64,000 bases of DNA from Diprion similis (Eukaryota; Arthropoda; Insecta; Hymenoptera; Diprionidae), in assembly GCF_021155765.1 (NCBI RefSeq), contig NC_060106.1, positions 17,696,031 through 17,760,030 on the forward strand, in the 5' to 3' direction. Made by a program: the position numbers and the translations under genes. The notes beneath the pieces were generated by a model. The model was not told the origin of the DNA and did no database searches. It worked only from the letters and a program-made list of their open reading frames with translations. The first letter of the stretch is position 1. Every line of letters starts with the position of its first letter. Of the stretch, positions 50,401 to 63,270 are shown in pieces.

Positions 50401-51459
50401 ACAATATTTTAATTTATTGTAACAGATTTTAATCGAGAATCATACGATCGAATCATGCAGGAGCAAATCATTACTCCTATAGCGAGTCACGCTATTGCGC
50501 AAAGACTATTGAAATATTTTCTATGCCTGAAGTTATGTTCAAAAGAAATAAACAAGAAGAACTGGAGAAGCAAAGAAAACTTGGAAAAGAAAATCTTGAA
50601 CGCTCGTTTAGGCGGGTAATACGTACCTATTTATGTGGATATCAAGTTATCGAGCTGGCCAAATGATCCAAGCCAATGGTGCAAGGCTCGTTAGCTATGA
50701 AACACGGTGCTGTTGAGGTTGATTAATAACTTAATTATTACAAATTCATGTTTCTCGCCAGCTGTTTATGGTCTATTCGTTCGCGTTTGACAGGTGCAAT
50801 TTCTCAAGTAAATGGTTTCGCGGCTACTATTTGGCGGGCGCAAGATTTCATACCGCCTAGCCTCGAGCTGGGTCTTGACAAATGATTGTTATGTTACCGC
50901 AATTCAGATCTCGCCAGGATATAACTTAGTCAAGGTATTTACCTTAATTATAGTTGCATGTTGGCATAGGTCGCGAAACTTCTAGCTCATCTAAGAGGCT
51001 TCTTTCCCGCAACAAAAATCGTCCAGTCGAAATTTCTCAGTTTCTCATATTGAAGTACATTGTAAACAATGAAAAGATACTGTTAACAAACAAACAGCAA
51101 GACTAATCATTTGTTTCCGATCAATGCAAAAGATTTACCTTAAAAAGAATTGGACACACTGTCACTAAACTGGATATGCATCTTCCTACGAAATTGAACT
51201 ATTATTTTCCGTTCCGTGAATTATTTAAGTTATCTCGGTAATCGGTGAGTACGATTCGATCCTAAGAATACATTTAAATTCGCTGCGAGCTTCCCGCTGC
51301 GACAATAGTAGTTCTTCAATTCATTGTTGAGATGGCAGCACTTTCTTCGTCAAACGGCGACGCCATCTTCAGTAGCATTCGCCATTGTCTTGCGGGTAGC
51401 GTATAATAAGGCGGATTGTAATGGCCTGTAAATACGGCAATTTGTTTCGCATCGTAAGA
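44456..51459. other. Gene-free region, first part
   Basis: No gene, RNA or mobile element recognised over about 7 kb. Open frames here are short, lack domains, and have no supporting splice or start context. Composition varies, with GC-richer blocks at about 46.6-47.4 kb and 49.0-49.9 kb. There is an A18 run at 46303-46320. It may be intergenic or a long intron of a gene whose exons lie outside the window. Confidence 0.4.
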
Positions 51460-51626
51460 ACCCCTAATTATAGGCAATTCAAGGTACACGTACACGCTGA
51501 TTCTGAGCAGAGCTCTGTGTTCCGGATCTGTGAATTGAAGCCGCTAGTGAGTGGCTGATGTCGGCTCTGAGAATTTTGGAGCTGCTCATGGTGGACTTGT
51601 ACCCCCAGTTGCCTATAATTAGGGGT
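51460..51626. repeat. 18-bp perfect inverted repeat with 131-nt loop
   Basis: ACCCCTAATTATAGGCAA at 51460-51477 and its exact reverse complement at 51609-51626 form an 18-bp stem. The flanks do not extend the match. No TIR-type target duplication was noticed at the outer edges. Confidence 0.7.
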
Positions 51627-52238
51627 CCTTGCAGTACTCATTCAGGAAATGTGACGGTATGTTTGGCCGTCCTTGATCCAAGTGAATTTAAAATTGTTTT
51701 TTCAGCACGTAGTTCGACTGCGCATATGAGCTACTTTCCTGCAGGTATTAGTGAATCCTTAATGTATATTTTGGTTTGTGAAAAGTTTGGGTGTATTTTT
51801 GATGCGTTCATGTTCTGGTGTTGCTTATCTTAATATTGAAAGAGCCATTCGTTTTTGACAGTTCCGGTGTTTGATTTCATTAGGATGTTTCCTGCTTGTC
51901 TCCCATTTCGGTTGAGTATGTATGTTGAACGTCAATTGATTTCTCTATTTGATCGATCATTTTTGGAAGATCTTCCTTTACGTTCTGTTTGCGAGATACC
52001 GATGGTTTCGATTTCCGTTGATTTGTGTTTCTGCTCTATTTTCTGGATATGTGTTTTTAGATTGTTAAATTTATCTTAGATTTTTCTATACATATTGCGA
52101 TGTCTTAGTTTCTTGCGTAGATACTGTTATTGTGTAGGTAAATTCACCGATTTTATTACGATCCTCGGAGAATTGATTTGCAGAATCCTGATACCACTAC
52201 TTGGATCCTCACAAATTCTAAACAGGCAACGAGAAACT
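51627..52238. other. Gene-free segment between inverted repeat and satellite relic
   Basis: AT-rich. Open frames at 51558-51833 and 51855-52079 have no domain or context. Nothing else is recognised. Confidence 0.35.
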
Positions 52239-52368
52239 CGTGGAACCAACAGCTTAAGAAATAGGAATGAAATACCCCTAAATTTTTCGTTTTTCATCTG
52301 CAACTTTTGATTTGTAGCTCCTAACGATTCTGGAATATGCTCAATCGGTTTTTCTCGCAAAATTACGT
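52239..52368 (-). repeat. Solitary, diverged, inverted copy of the satellite unit
   Basis: On the - strand the segment reads CGTAATTTTGCGAGA, then CCGATTGAGC, then ATCAAAAGTTGCAGATGAAA, then CTGTTGGTTCCACG. The satellite unit has CGTAATTTTGCGAGA, ATCGATTAAGC, ATCAAAAGTTACAGCCGAAA and CCGTTGGTCCGACG in the same order and spacing. Similarity is about 70% by eye over roughly 130 bp. It is a single partial copy, about 40 kb from the array and in the opposite orientation. Confidence 0.75.
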
Positions 52369-54525
52369 GAGCATATCATCACATACGTATATGTTAGTTA
52401 CTTTATTTAGGTCTTGTATGCAATCGATGAGAATAAATTCTTCTCTTTTGATGTTGCCAATGTAGCTACATAGAATTAGTTCAAAGGAAATTAAAAAAAT
52501 TGATTGATTCAATGTTTAAAAAACTCAAGATTGCAATTATGAGAAAGAAATGTTCTCCATAAAGTGAGAAAAGTCGAAAGTCAGACATTTTTTAGATTGC
52601 ATATTTCTGGGTGATTTTTTGGCTTTCATTCATTTCTCCCAAGCATAATTGAAAGAAAGAAAACATTTCCGAGACCAGACACGCAGCATAGTTTTTCATT
52701 AAACCAATGGAGTCGTACTAATTTCAACACATAATTTATAGAGATGCATGATATTATTATTACGAAACAAGATTATTAAGTAGGATTAAAATGGGAAAAA
52801 AGTTTTGTCTGTGCGCTCAGTTGTGCAAGGGAATGAAATATGGGAATGCACTCATCACTTTACTAGTCACCGCGGAACGCGCGAGGTCGAGCGGGGCCAT
52901 AAGTAAATAGAAATGGAAAAGTCATGTACCTTATGCCAAGGGTTAAAACACCATTGCCTCGTCGCGTTGATGAAAACTGTGAGATTTCACGAGATCCGCC
53001 AGTTGCAGCTGCTCACGTGGAACTCGCTGAAGTAGAATCGGCGCAAGTTGCAAAATTTGGGTGTACCAATCGATTAGCGGAATAAATTTATGAGTTCAAT
53101 TACAACGAATAGATTGTGAATATCGATGCTATATTCGAACGAGCAATATCGCGAATAACTCTTCTCTCTTCTCTCGCCTACGGTTGGTGATTATTATTTC
53201 ACGATCGTAGAGTTTATTATTCATTAACCGGGAAGAGCTCTTCGACATATTCATATTCGTCCTAAAGATCAACAGGATCAGCTCAAAGTCAGTAGTGCCT
53301 ATAATCAATTTACGTACATATAGCTAATTGGAGACGCGCAATGCAGGCGAGCGTCAATCAAACCAACTCCTAAATCAGGCTTATAACGAGGTAAGGAGCA
53401 AAGCGTTAATAAGCTCAGCAGCATCTTCATGCCGAGTTGATGTTTAACGCCAATTATGCAAAGCACCTGACAAGAGAGCCGAGCCTCGGCCCGATGTTTC
53501 TTGAATCTCTAATTGTGCTAACGATCTCCGTCACTCGAGGGCCGCCAAATTCTGAATCAGAGCGCTCGAATGCTGGGAAAATTCGCTACAGAAATTAGCA
53601 GTTAACAATGCGGGAAGTGGTTTAATTGAAAGAGAATGTCAGGAGTCCATAGAATTAGCTCAGTGACTGTCTACGTTCAACGTATACTTATACATTTACG
53701 CGAGTTACAACATGCCGTCTCTCGGTGCAGCGGTGCTAAAAACGATTAAGTCGTAAATGCTGTTTAAGCCGGTGTACACGTTGATCGAGTAATTATCAGA
53801 AAGCCACGCGCAAAGGTGCGGGTATTATGCCTGAATGTAAATGACTCGAGATACCTACCAGGTATATTGAAATCGGTTTCGTAACACCGATATATTATAC
53901 AGCTATCTTGACAGAAAATTTCTCGTCGTTTGATTGAATTGCTGTATCTAATTGCATTGACTCCTGTATTAATTAAACTGGCGGTATAGATTACACGTAA
54001 TTTGAAATCGAAGGACGTTTTCTTCAAACGAGTCCAGACACCTTGCCATTGCATGAGATTCTTCGTTAATGCAGTTTACATGTCTTTCAAAAGCAGTTCA
54101 ATTAAGTATAAATCCTTAGAAATTTGTTAAGAGCTGCTACTGCGCGGACTTTAAACTTTTACCGAGGTGAAAGATAATTCTTTTTACACTCGAAACTTGA
54201 AGAGGTAACTCAATTATCTGTTACAGGTGGAATCGCCTTACCACGAGGGGTAATTACGCCTCGTAGAATTTTAGCGTTTCTCAACAGCTGGTAAGGTAGC
54301 ACATTGTCCAAAGGTATATAGCGTAATACCTTGAGGATCCGATTACGTGAAAATGGCGTGTAATTTACCGTCAGTACCAAAGCTAGAAAACTGTCGTTAT
54401 ATGTATGTAAAAGTACGTGTTGTACCTCAGCATCCTTTGATCTCTTCTACGCGCAATGGGAGTAGGGCTTATTGGATCAAGGGAACCAGGGAGAAGAAGC
54501 TGATGCTGCCAAGCCGATTGTGGAT

Positions 54526-54560
54526 GAAATAAAATGAAATGAAACGAAATGAAACGAAAG
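54526..54560. repeat. GAAAT/GAAAC pentanucleotide microsatellite
   Basis: Seven 5-bp units of the form RAAAY/G in a row. Confidence 0.8.
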
Positions 54561-57500
54561 GCGCAATCGTTTGAGGGATGGAAGATAAGTCTGCGAGAAG
54601 AATCCGACGATGGTTATTAATACCTGCCGAGGCTGGATTGCGTCTCATCTATATAAATTTGTGATAAGAACCAGAGGGTGTCACGGAGGCATGAGGCAGA
54701 CTCCAAAATTATTGTCGTTGATATCAAAGGGGCAGAGAGAATTTAAGCGGCTTACCAATACACTACAGGTGGTGGAAATTACAGGCGAAACGTAGAAGGC
54801 TCGTTACGCCCGGATAATTACTTTATCTGCAACAGTCGAAGTTTGATACCCCTTAGCAGACAGGCAAAGCGTAGGTGTACCATGTTTGCTCTGTCGCGAT
54901 AAGCTTGTGACAATACCAAAATCCTGTGTCGTGACACGCTGCGCGCTGAAATTCGACGAGTCGAGTTGCCATGCTCCAGGCTAATGCTGTTTGATACCTA
55001 CTTGGATTATCAATTAATCGGACTAGGCAGGAATGTTATACCATGACATGCGGGATCACAGCCGTGAATTTTTAATTGAAACGGTGCTTCATGCTCCCCG
55101 GCGTAACTCAGGTCGAACAGAGATCCGTAAATCACGCTCCACGTTTCGTGCATTCCAAGCTACTGCAGAGATATTGGCGAACGATAAGGGGCCCGGGTTT
55201 TGCATTGCACGATAAATTGGCCCGGAGCTGTCTCCTCGATTTCTATCTGATCAATTAGAAGTTAGCCAGAAGTCACTGTAATCCTTGGCTACCCCCATCC
55301 CATCGGTAGACTGGACCACCAACGCCGAATGGCAAACGCTCTCCGCTCGATTCTTCGATCTTTCCGTCTTCGCGGACCTCCTCCAGCCTCCAGAAGCACG
55401 TTCGAAACTTCGCTGACACTAATAAGGTTGCTCGATGTGATTGACTGCCGGCAGCAGGCTGGCTGGCCGACCTGGAAATCCGGATTCGATGCGCTGCTGG
55501 CTGCACAAGCATCGTTTGCGATCTGACGTCAAACCTGTCGCGATATCTGACGATCACTTAGGGAGATTGCAGCGTAACCAGCGTGTAATTGTTCGGTTGA
55601 TTCAGTGCATATTGAATCGCTTGTAAGATGATGATTCCAATTTATGTTTATTAATGAGAAATTTCTACCGCTGGTCCTTAAGACGCCAGTAGTGCTAATT
55701 ACCAGCGACTCAGTTGTTATACCGTCATGTCCTCCTCGAGGCTTAACCCAATTATACCCTAGAGGAACTTAGCGATACTTGCACTGTCAGTGGTCTTACC
55801 GTGCGGCCACTTAAACCACGTCCGGACCACTAAGTGTCTCCGTTTTCGGTCCGATCGATGTTTTAAGGACAACTGAGACACGGCAAGTGACCCCATCCCT
55901 CCCAAAAGCCCGTTCATCTCTTTGGCCTATAACTGCAGGAGCTGCAACTTGTATTTGAGACATCATTTTGTACCTCGTAATCACATGCAAGAAATAATAG
56001 TGGGCTGAGGATTACAAAGTTATCGATTATCATACATTGGGAAAACTTTCATGTAATATTATATAGTCGTGGTTTATATTATAGAATTTTAGTAATGAAT
56101 GAAAAAAAATAAAAAATACGTGACAAGTAACTATTTGGTATAATTATGTAATTGCGAAAGTCCAGTAATTCAACTGAGAAAATCTAGTAATATTTGCGAT
56201 GAAATCATCAGAAAATATAGCAATGACGATAATAATCTTACAAAATAGTTGCCCATGCGTCGGTTTCTTGCGATTCCAACAATATTCAAACAATTGTTGT
56301 AACGATATCTATTTTATTAAAATTGTCTGATAACTATAAGAAATGAAATTTTTCTCATTGTGGTTACAGTTAGAAAGTCTCGTTCAAAAGTGATTTTATT
56401 CGAAACTGTATATTTTGGCTGAAGTAAAAAAATGGAAACAAATGATAATGAGACTGTAGAGTAACTAGACCCATGAAATTTCTCCCACTGTTACACGTTT
56501 GGACAACGCTAGAGGGATGCTGAAAGTGGACATGGCCTTTCATCCCAGGATCAATCGATCTTATTCGGATGGCCCGCATCGGCGTGATACATACAAGATT
56601 CATTTGGACAGGTGATCTCGTGACCATTGGAGAGCCGGTGCCGGGGTAAAAATGTCAGAGGACCATCACGCGTCTGGGCGGAAAACCGCAGGGTTGATGG
56701 GCAGCAGGTCCTGCACCCTCGGAATCATTGATTCGCAGGCGGCTTACCGCGATTATGAATCACGCCTGGGCGTTGACAGATGGAAACTCACTTGCTCGTG
56801 CGAATTTCCCGGGTAAGAACGACCCTTTGACGGACGCGTTGGCGAAACACACTCGGGGGAGAGCGTGGAAAAAAAATTTCTACCTAGCGCGCCGCTCTGG
56901 CAGTGGCTGATTATGATGAATCGTAATCGGGGGTTGGAATTAATCATCGAATGTAATACGGGTCCGCCGATGTGGAAAAAGAGTCGCTCAACACAAGGAG
57001 CGTTTCTGATTTGAAGCCCAGTGATTAGTACAATTTGACTTTCACTTCGTGCGGTATTCGGAGGTATGATATTATTCCTCGTTCACATATGTGAAGTTTG
57101 TCGGAAACGGTAATCCGTGCTCCTTCAAGTAAACTTGATGAATTTTGTTCAGCCATGGTCGCGTTTACGGAGTTACCTTCCGCGCATGGGATACTCGGAC
57201 GAGTGAAAAGTGAAAAGCTCCCGGCATCCTCCGTTCGACTATGGAATTATCTCCCGTCAGCGAGAACGCGATTAAAAGTTTGAGCCCGTGAAGTGAAGCA
57301 ACGTACTCAACAGTCGCCAACTTTACGAATGACGTTGCAATTCCTTGGGTTGACATGGTTCTTAACGTTCGGTTCATCCGTCGCTTGGATGACTAGGCAA
57401 ATGGTTTATCGTCGCAGTTTAAAAATTACACGTACAGATTTAACGAGTTGACGACGGCTATAACTTTATCCTCGATGTATGAAAAGACACAATATTGCAT

Positions 57501-59167
57501 GAAGGGCCAAGTGCAGTAGCTGTTACATGACATTTGCGCGCAGCACACTTATCTTTATTATAAAATTGCTAACGACCTATGAAATTCTCCCTACTCACCG
57601 TCAACTTTTCATCGTCTGCTACGCAAGGTATTGCAATTTGAGCCAAGGCCATACAACATGAAACGAAATTATCAGATATTAGAGCGCAAAGAACAGAGGT
57701 CGAGGGTTGCGTTACACGACGCAAGGGTGTCAAAGAGGGGTTCAAATGTAGCATTAGGTAAATTATGGACGGCCCTTCACTGCCCTGTAATATGCCTGAC
57801 CCATGGTGTGTTGGTGTATCGATCGGCACTGCAGCGGCCCAACGTTGTACCCTGCATATAGGGTCGAAACAAGGGAGGTCTAAATTGAACTAAATACTCG
57901 TCGACGGTGACTTTGTCCGCTTGATCTAGCGGAAGGGCGAACCTGGAGGAGTCTAGGAAAATTGAAGTTAACGTGCGATGGTCGAACAATAACCTCGGTC
58001 CTTCGGGAGACCCGTTAACGTACCTTTGGCCAGAGGTTTATATTGAAAAGGGTAGACTTCTCTCAGGGATATATATATATTCGCCATTCAACACTGTCAT
58101 GACGACTGCGACTAGTTTCAGGGCTGAGAGCATAGCGAATGCTCAACTATTTGCCAGATGGAACCTTGATTCGTTGCAATTACGAGATGTTCCCGAAAGA
58201 ATCGTGGCAAAAACCTGAGTGTTCGACGAACTGTTTCACAGCTGGAACCATATACCCACAATGGAAACCTTTTCTCCCGTACCGAGTCACCGACGAAAAA
58301 AGCTTGGGCGATACTTTCACTTCGGACAAACTAATTGAAAAGAACTTCAAGGGTTCCGCCCGGCATCCCTTTGAACTTTTCATCCCTCTCGACCCTCCTC
58401 CTGGAGCGGTTTCCTCACAGAGTCGATCGTTCGCACCACCTGTGAATGCACCTTGACGCGATGAACGCCCACCGCAATTAATCAAGCCGTCTCGTCGTAA
58501 TTATTACAGCTTCAAGCACCCGCGTAGTGTAAGCTGTTAAGCCGTTGCACCGGGTGAAACGTCATCCGCGTTATGGGGTTGGCTGTTCCTCCGGCATGGT
58601 GCGGAGGGCAATTCAACCATAAGCGCAGCGGTGCTCCGGGACTATAGGGAGTTTGACCTCCATCGTCTAGGCGAGTCTTCACTATTTATACACAGACCAT
58701 AGGCGCCTCGATCCTATTACATCTACCTTCCTCGTCGAGAGCGATCCATTAATCCAACCTGCAGCGACCGATGATCAAGGAAGATGAGCGTCTCTGGTCT
58801 GCGGGATCCGGGGTTTCAGCCCCCAGGTGCGGGGCTCGGCGTGTCAGAAGCCATCGAGTGTTCCCCAACTTTTTTCATTCCTGCCTGCATATCTCGCAGC
58901 GGGTAAATAATTACCGGAGCAAAGCGGGGCGCCATTAATACTCGTTAACCTGACTTTGTGTGGCCGTTGAGGATGGAGGCTTGACCCGGTGCGTCAGATA
59001 TCTCGAATCAGTTCGTACAGTCGCCCCCGGGTTTTTGGGTACCTGTATTGTTTTTCTTTTCTTTTTTTTCACATTTTTTCTCCACTCCACTCTGCAGCCC
59101 CGGGAGCCGTGCGCTTTCACCTGACTTTTCTTTCTTTGTTCTTTCCATGTTTTACTTTTTCATTTCA

Positions 59168-59200
59168 TTCTTCTTCTTCTTCTTCTTCTTCTTCTTCTTC
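59168..59200. repeat. (TTC)11 microsatellite
   Basis: Eleven uninterrupted TTC units inside a longer pyrimidine-rich tract (about 59050-59240). Confidence 0.9.
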
Positions 59201-59843
59201 CACGCTATGTATGTACATGTGTATGTTGTTTTTTTTTCGTCTGCTTGCCAGTCTTTTCATTTCCTTTGTGCACGGCATCCCGTCGACGCCCAGCGACTTT
59301 CTGCACTGGGGGATCGAACGCGTGATACCCCAACTTTACAGAACTTCAAAATTACTTTTCTGATTCTTTCTCGCGGCGTTACAGCCTCGCTTATATCCTC
59401 TCTGACGTCGCTATTTCACTGCGAGATATCCTCAACACTCTCTTTCAAGCTCCATTATTGTATTACATTCACTTTCCAAATGACAAGGCGAGTTAATGTA
59501 AATAAATGAATAAGTAATAAGACATCTTCCGTGGTGTTCCAAGGGAACGGGCTCATAAGGCTTTCGCCATTCTTACCCCTCTGCTCGTCACATCTTATTT
59601 TCCATTTCTCAATTCCTTATTCTAACGTTAAAGCAAAAATGCAGGGATTACTAGCTCCAATATTCTTTGGGATAAAACTTTCCCAATGTGTGTCTGAAAC
59701 TGGAATGATGAAAAATGGTTAACAGGGTAAAATAAGTACGAAGCAGAGAGCTTGCCATGGGATAGGAGGAAATGGCCGTGCACCACAGTTGCATTTTCTC
59801 TACACGTCCGACTTTTCCGATCAATCAGCTGCAGATCCTGCAG

Positions 59844-59883
59844 GAGGAAAAAGAGAAAGAGAGAGAAAGAGAGAGAGGAGAGA
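59844..59883. repeat. GA-rich purine tract
   Basis: Forty bases of almost pure G/A with many GAGA words. It could bind a GAGA-type factor; equally it may be a plain microsatellite. Confidence 0.6.
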
Positions 59884-62701
59884 CGAATTGCGCGGGTAAA
59901 AAGTTTCGCCAGCTACTCAATGGCTGATGAGGTGAATCCAGACAAATAAAGTCCTGCGGCACCGACATACGGATCAGAGACGGAGGCTGGCTACAGTGGC
60001 TAGCCGTTCGGTCGAGTCTGATACAGATATAGCCTCGCGGCTAATCCACCGCCGGGCTTTCAAGATAGGAATGAATTATGCGTCCCGCAGCATCGGACGA
60101 CTCTTTCCGAGCAGAATCGGGACGAAATAGTCCGAGATATAGAGGGGATTCGGATACTCGTAGAGTAGATATTATATACATACATAGGAGTTACGACAGC
60201 TGGGGGAGTTTCGCAATTTCACCCTCTTCGATTTCCGCCTCTTTCCATTTTGCCTTTATACCTATGCAGGAATTATTAACACAAAACCGCAAATAATTAT
60301 ATTATACGTATGCATAGTTGCCGGATTAGCGACGATTTGGATTCGCATGTTTTAGCGAAATACTTGCGGTCTGTAGATACTCGCTGTATGAATCACAGTG
60401 TGGTCAGATACAACATAATAACATGGTTTATTATCCCGGCGAATGTCGAGCCTGAGGTTTTATCAATTATCGCTAATTGCTCGGCTGCGCTACATAATTG
60501 ATGGACGAAATTTTATTCGTTGTTGAAAATTCTCCGCATCTGTGCGGCTGTGTAACAGTTGCACGTTTCAAGCCATTTCCGTTTCTCGATTAAATTATTC
60601 AACGAATATGAATACTCGATCGTATTTTTCTCCGCACAGAGAGCTTTTCGATTACGGAGAAACAGCGCCGCTCTTCACCCAGCTCGCAAATGTTATATGC
60701 ACACATATAGAATACGATTATTACGGGTTTTGTGGTAATCAGAACCATCAGCGTTTGCGGATGAGGAAACCCAGTGCAATTGTTATATATCGAGTTGCGG
60801 GAATTTCGTTTAAAATCTGCAAGCAAATTCCCAGCCATGGCCACACTGAGGAATTAAATAATTAGTAAATGTCGCTGTGCGAGAGTTGTACGATATTAAA
60901 ATGCAGAGTTTCTAATATAGATTGAAGTTTTATACCTATCGAAGAATTATTATCACGGTGAAAATTTTTTTATTTTTTTTCCAACTCTTCTTCCCCCTTT
61001 AATTTATTTTCAGCGATTTTGTAAAGGGATGAACGCGTGGAGGCTGATTAAATTCGTTACCGCCGCGTTGAAAAAGAACTTCCCATCAAATTTGATGTTT
61101 GGATAAATGAAGTCGAGGGAGCTATTTCTCTCGCGCTAATGACAGGCCGTAGTTTTAACCGCATCTGTACAGCTCGCTCATTCCGGTGAAGAGAAATGCG
61201 AAACATTTGGCGAGGCGGGGTGTCTAAGATCAGGGGTTGGGAGGGGATGATCTTTTGGGGAAAATATTCCGGGGTAATAAAATTAATCAAAGTGTAATAC
61301 TCGTTCGCGGAGGACGCCGAAAATATGGTTCGGGGTCTCGGCAATAAAGAGTTCCACCGGGACGGTTATGAACAAAAGTAATTAGCAAGCTGCCGCGGCG
61401 GAGAGGGGAGGAAGAAGAAGCCTCGGGAAATTAGCCATCCTGCAGGAAAAGGCCGGCTGTCATCGTCACGGTAGATTATACGCGTCTATAAGGGCGCAGA
61501 GCGTTCGGCTCACTTCTTCTTCGAAGACTTTCAATTTGGGTGCTTAATACGTTTTCCGAAAGCACTGCGCGCCGTGCGGAGTTAATTTCGGCAAGTTTCG
61601 CACGGTGGAAAGCGATTTTCTACGTCTCTAGGAGCCTCCAGGAATCCCGAAGTTGGTAGTTAGAGTCGTTTTACACTGCGATTTCTTGTCCTTTTTAGGA
61701 ATGTATATATGTATAGGTATTTCCATGTACTATAACCAAGGGTATGTATATACTTATCCGCAGACTCCGCGAGTGCTCAAGTATTTTTAGTTATGTACTT
61801 CGCCCGGGTAAATGAGCGCCGCTAGACGTTACGCTACGCGTGCTGTGCAGCTTCTTCGAATATCTATCTGGAAAGTGAAAATGGAGAACGAAGAAAAGAG
61901 GGTGAGGTGAAAAAGAGAAGAAGCCACTTTTTATTATAGCGAAAGCGGCCTCCCTCGAATACGGTGGATAAATTATGTAAGCCAGGAGGATTTTTTGGAT
62001 ATCTAAGGTTATACGGGCGTCTTGGAATATAGAAGGTTGCAAGGTGATTCTATGAAGATGGGTGATGGAAAAAATTCATACGTCGATTATCGGGGATACT
62101 CAGCTCTTGCAATAAAACTTCTATAGACATCAGGCTGGGAAAAAAATTCAGATATTCAGTTTTCAAGGGATAACCAATATTATGCGTGAAGCTAGATTTG
62201 AAAAAAACGGGGAAAATACTTTTGAATCGTTTCTTTGCTTTCACCCGATTTACCGGAACAATGATTTGTGGTAAAATTTTAAAAACAAACCTGTTATTTG
62301 CAGTGTATTCTTGAGTATAATTTTGGACCATAATTTTTAGCTTATATTTCTTTTCAATTTATCAATCCAAATTTTCATTCCAACTAAGGTTTTACAAAAA
62401 AAAAAAAAATAAAAAATAAAAAAAAAAACACATGTTTGCCCCTATATACCACTTGGCATCGCAGCTGGGAGCGAGCTGGTTGATTTATTTTTATCCACGA
62501 GCCCTTCATCCGCGTGTCCGCGAACCAACTTGAATTATATACGCGAGGGAAAGCTTGCCGTAACAATCCGAATTATATATCATAAAAGTATATATGTACA
62601 TATATATACCTATATACGTATAAAATGAAAGGGGAGAAAGAAAAAGACATAATTAGCTCGCGATTAAGGGGTGGTAAATCAAGTTTCACTTCGGCCTGCA
62701 G

Positions 62702-62730
62702 TATATAAGGCGTGAGAAGACAGCGGTCAT
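62702..62730 (+). promoter_or_regulatory. Candidate TATA promoter
   Basis: TATATAAG at 62702-62709 is followed 26-28 bp later by TCATAT, an initiator-like word with its A at 62730. An ATG follows at 62765. The arrangement matches an insect core promoter, but no transcript evidence is available. Confidence 0.4.
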
Positions 62731-62764
62731 ATTCTCTTTGGTGCTGCAGAGCGGCGGCCAAAGA

Positions 62765-63226
62765 ATGAGGGATTTAATCGAGAGAGTAAAAGAAATATTA
62801 TTTCATCCCCAACGCCCGCGCGGGAATCCCTCACCCTCGGCGTCGTTCCCGGCGGAAGCGTCGACCCTCCGGGTCAGCGGCTGGTGTGTCTGTGTGCAAA
62901 GCCGGACGTCGACGTCGCGGGTGGAGAACGAGGAAGCGAAGAACGCCCTCCTGCAGTGGTCCAGAGTCAAGAGAGGATTAATCAAAGCGGTGGCTCTGCT
63001 GCAGGGAGAGAGAGGCGACTTTGGCGAGATCGTCGAAGAAACCGAAAGAAATAATATAATAAATAAAGTTGCGGTCGTGGAGGAGAAACTTCTCCATGAC
63101 ACTCGTCGAAGTGGCGCCGTTTCGTCTTCGCCTGCCGAGCCTTTCGGCAGCTTTTGCCACCGGGTAGCTTGTTTACAGTCGGAAATCACAAGACCATTCG
63201 TGAGTCCTGGTTCGATGGTTTTTTGA
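62765..63226 (+). CDS. Hypothetical first exon or small protein of unknown function
   Basis: An ATG-initiated frame of 153 codons lies about 35 bp downstream of a TATA/initiator pair. I do not recognise it. The middle (residues ~58-105) is charged and could be helical: VENEEAKNALLQWSRVKRG, then GEIVEETERNN, then KVAVVEEKLLHD. There is no signal peptide or membrane segment. A good donor, GTGAGT, begins at 63199 inside the frame, so this may instead be a first coding exon (62765-63198) spliced to an exon beyond the window. The opposite strand is also open for 128 codons (62803-63189), which lowers confidence that either frame is real. Confidence 0.25.
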   Translation: MRDLIERVKEILFHPQRPRGNPSPSASFPAEASTLRVSGWCVCVQSRTSTSRVENEEAKNALLQWSRVKRGLIKAVALLQGERGDFGEIVEETERNNIINKVAVVEEKLLHDTRRSGAVSSSPAEPFGSFCHRVACLQSEITRPFVSPGSMVF

Positions 63227-63270
63227 TCCTATTTCGAGGTTGGACCAGTTTAATCCAAAATAAGGCTCAG

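Larger units (their letters stand above)
52369..62690. other. Gene-free region, second part
   Basis: About 10 kb without a recognised gene. Open frames are short or low-complexity: 59048-59509 is a CT-rich frame across the TTC repeat, and 58139-58456 has no known motif. Simple repeats are listed separately. An A-rich stretch lies at 62395-62430. Confidence 0.4.

Noticed and set aside
59048-59509. 153-codon frame rich in Phe and Ser
   Set aside because: It is the translation of the CT-rich tract and TTC microsatellite.
62803-63189. 128-codon open frame on the - strand
   Set aside because: Shadow of the + strand frame in a GC-richer segment; no promoter or start context on that strand.
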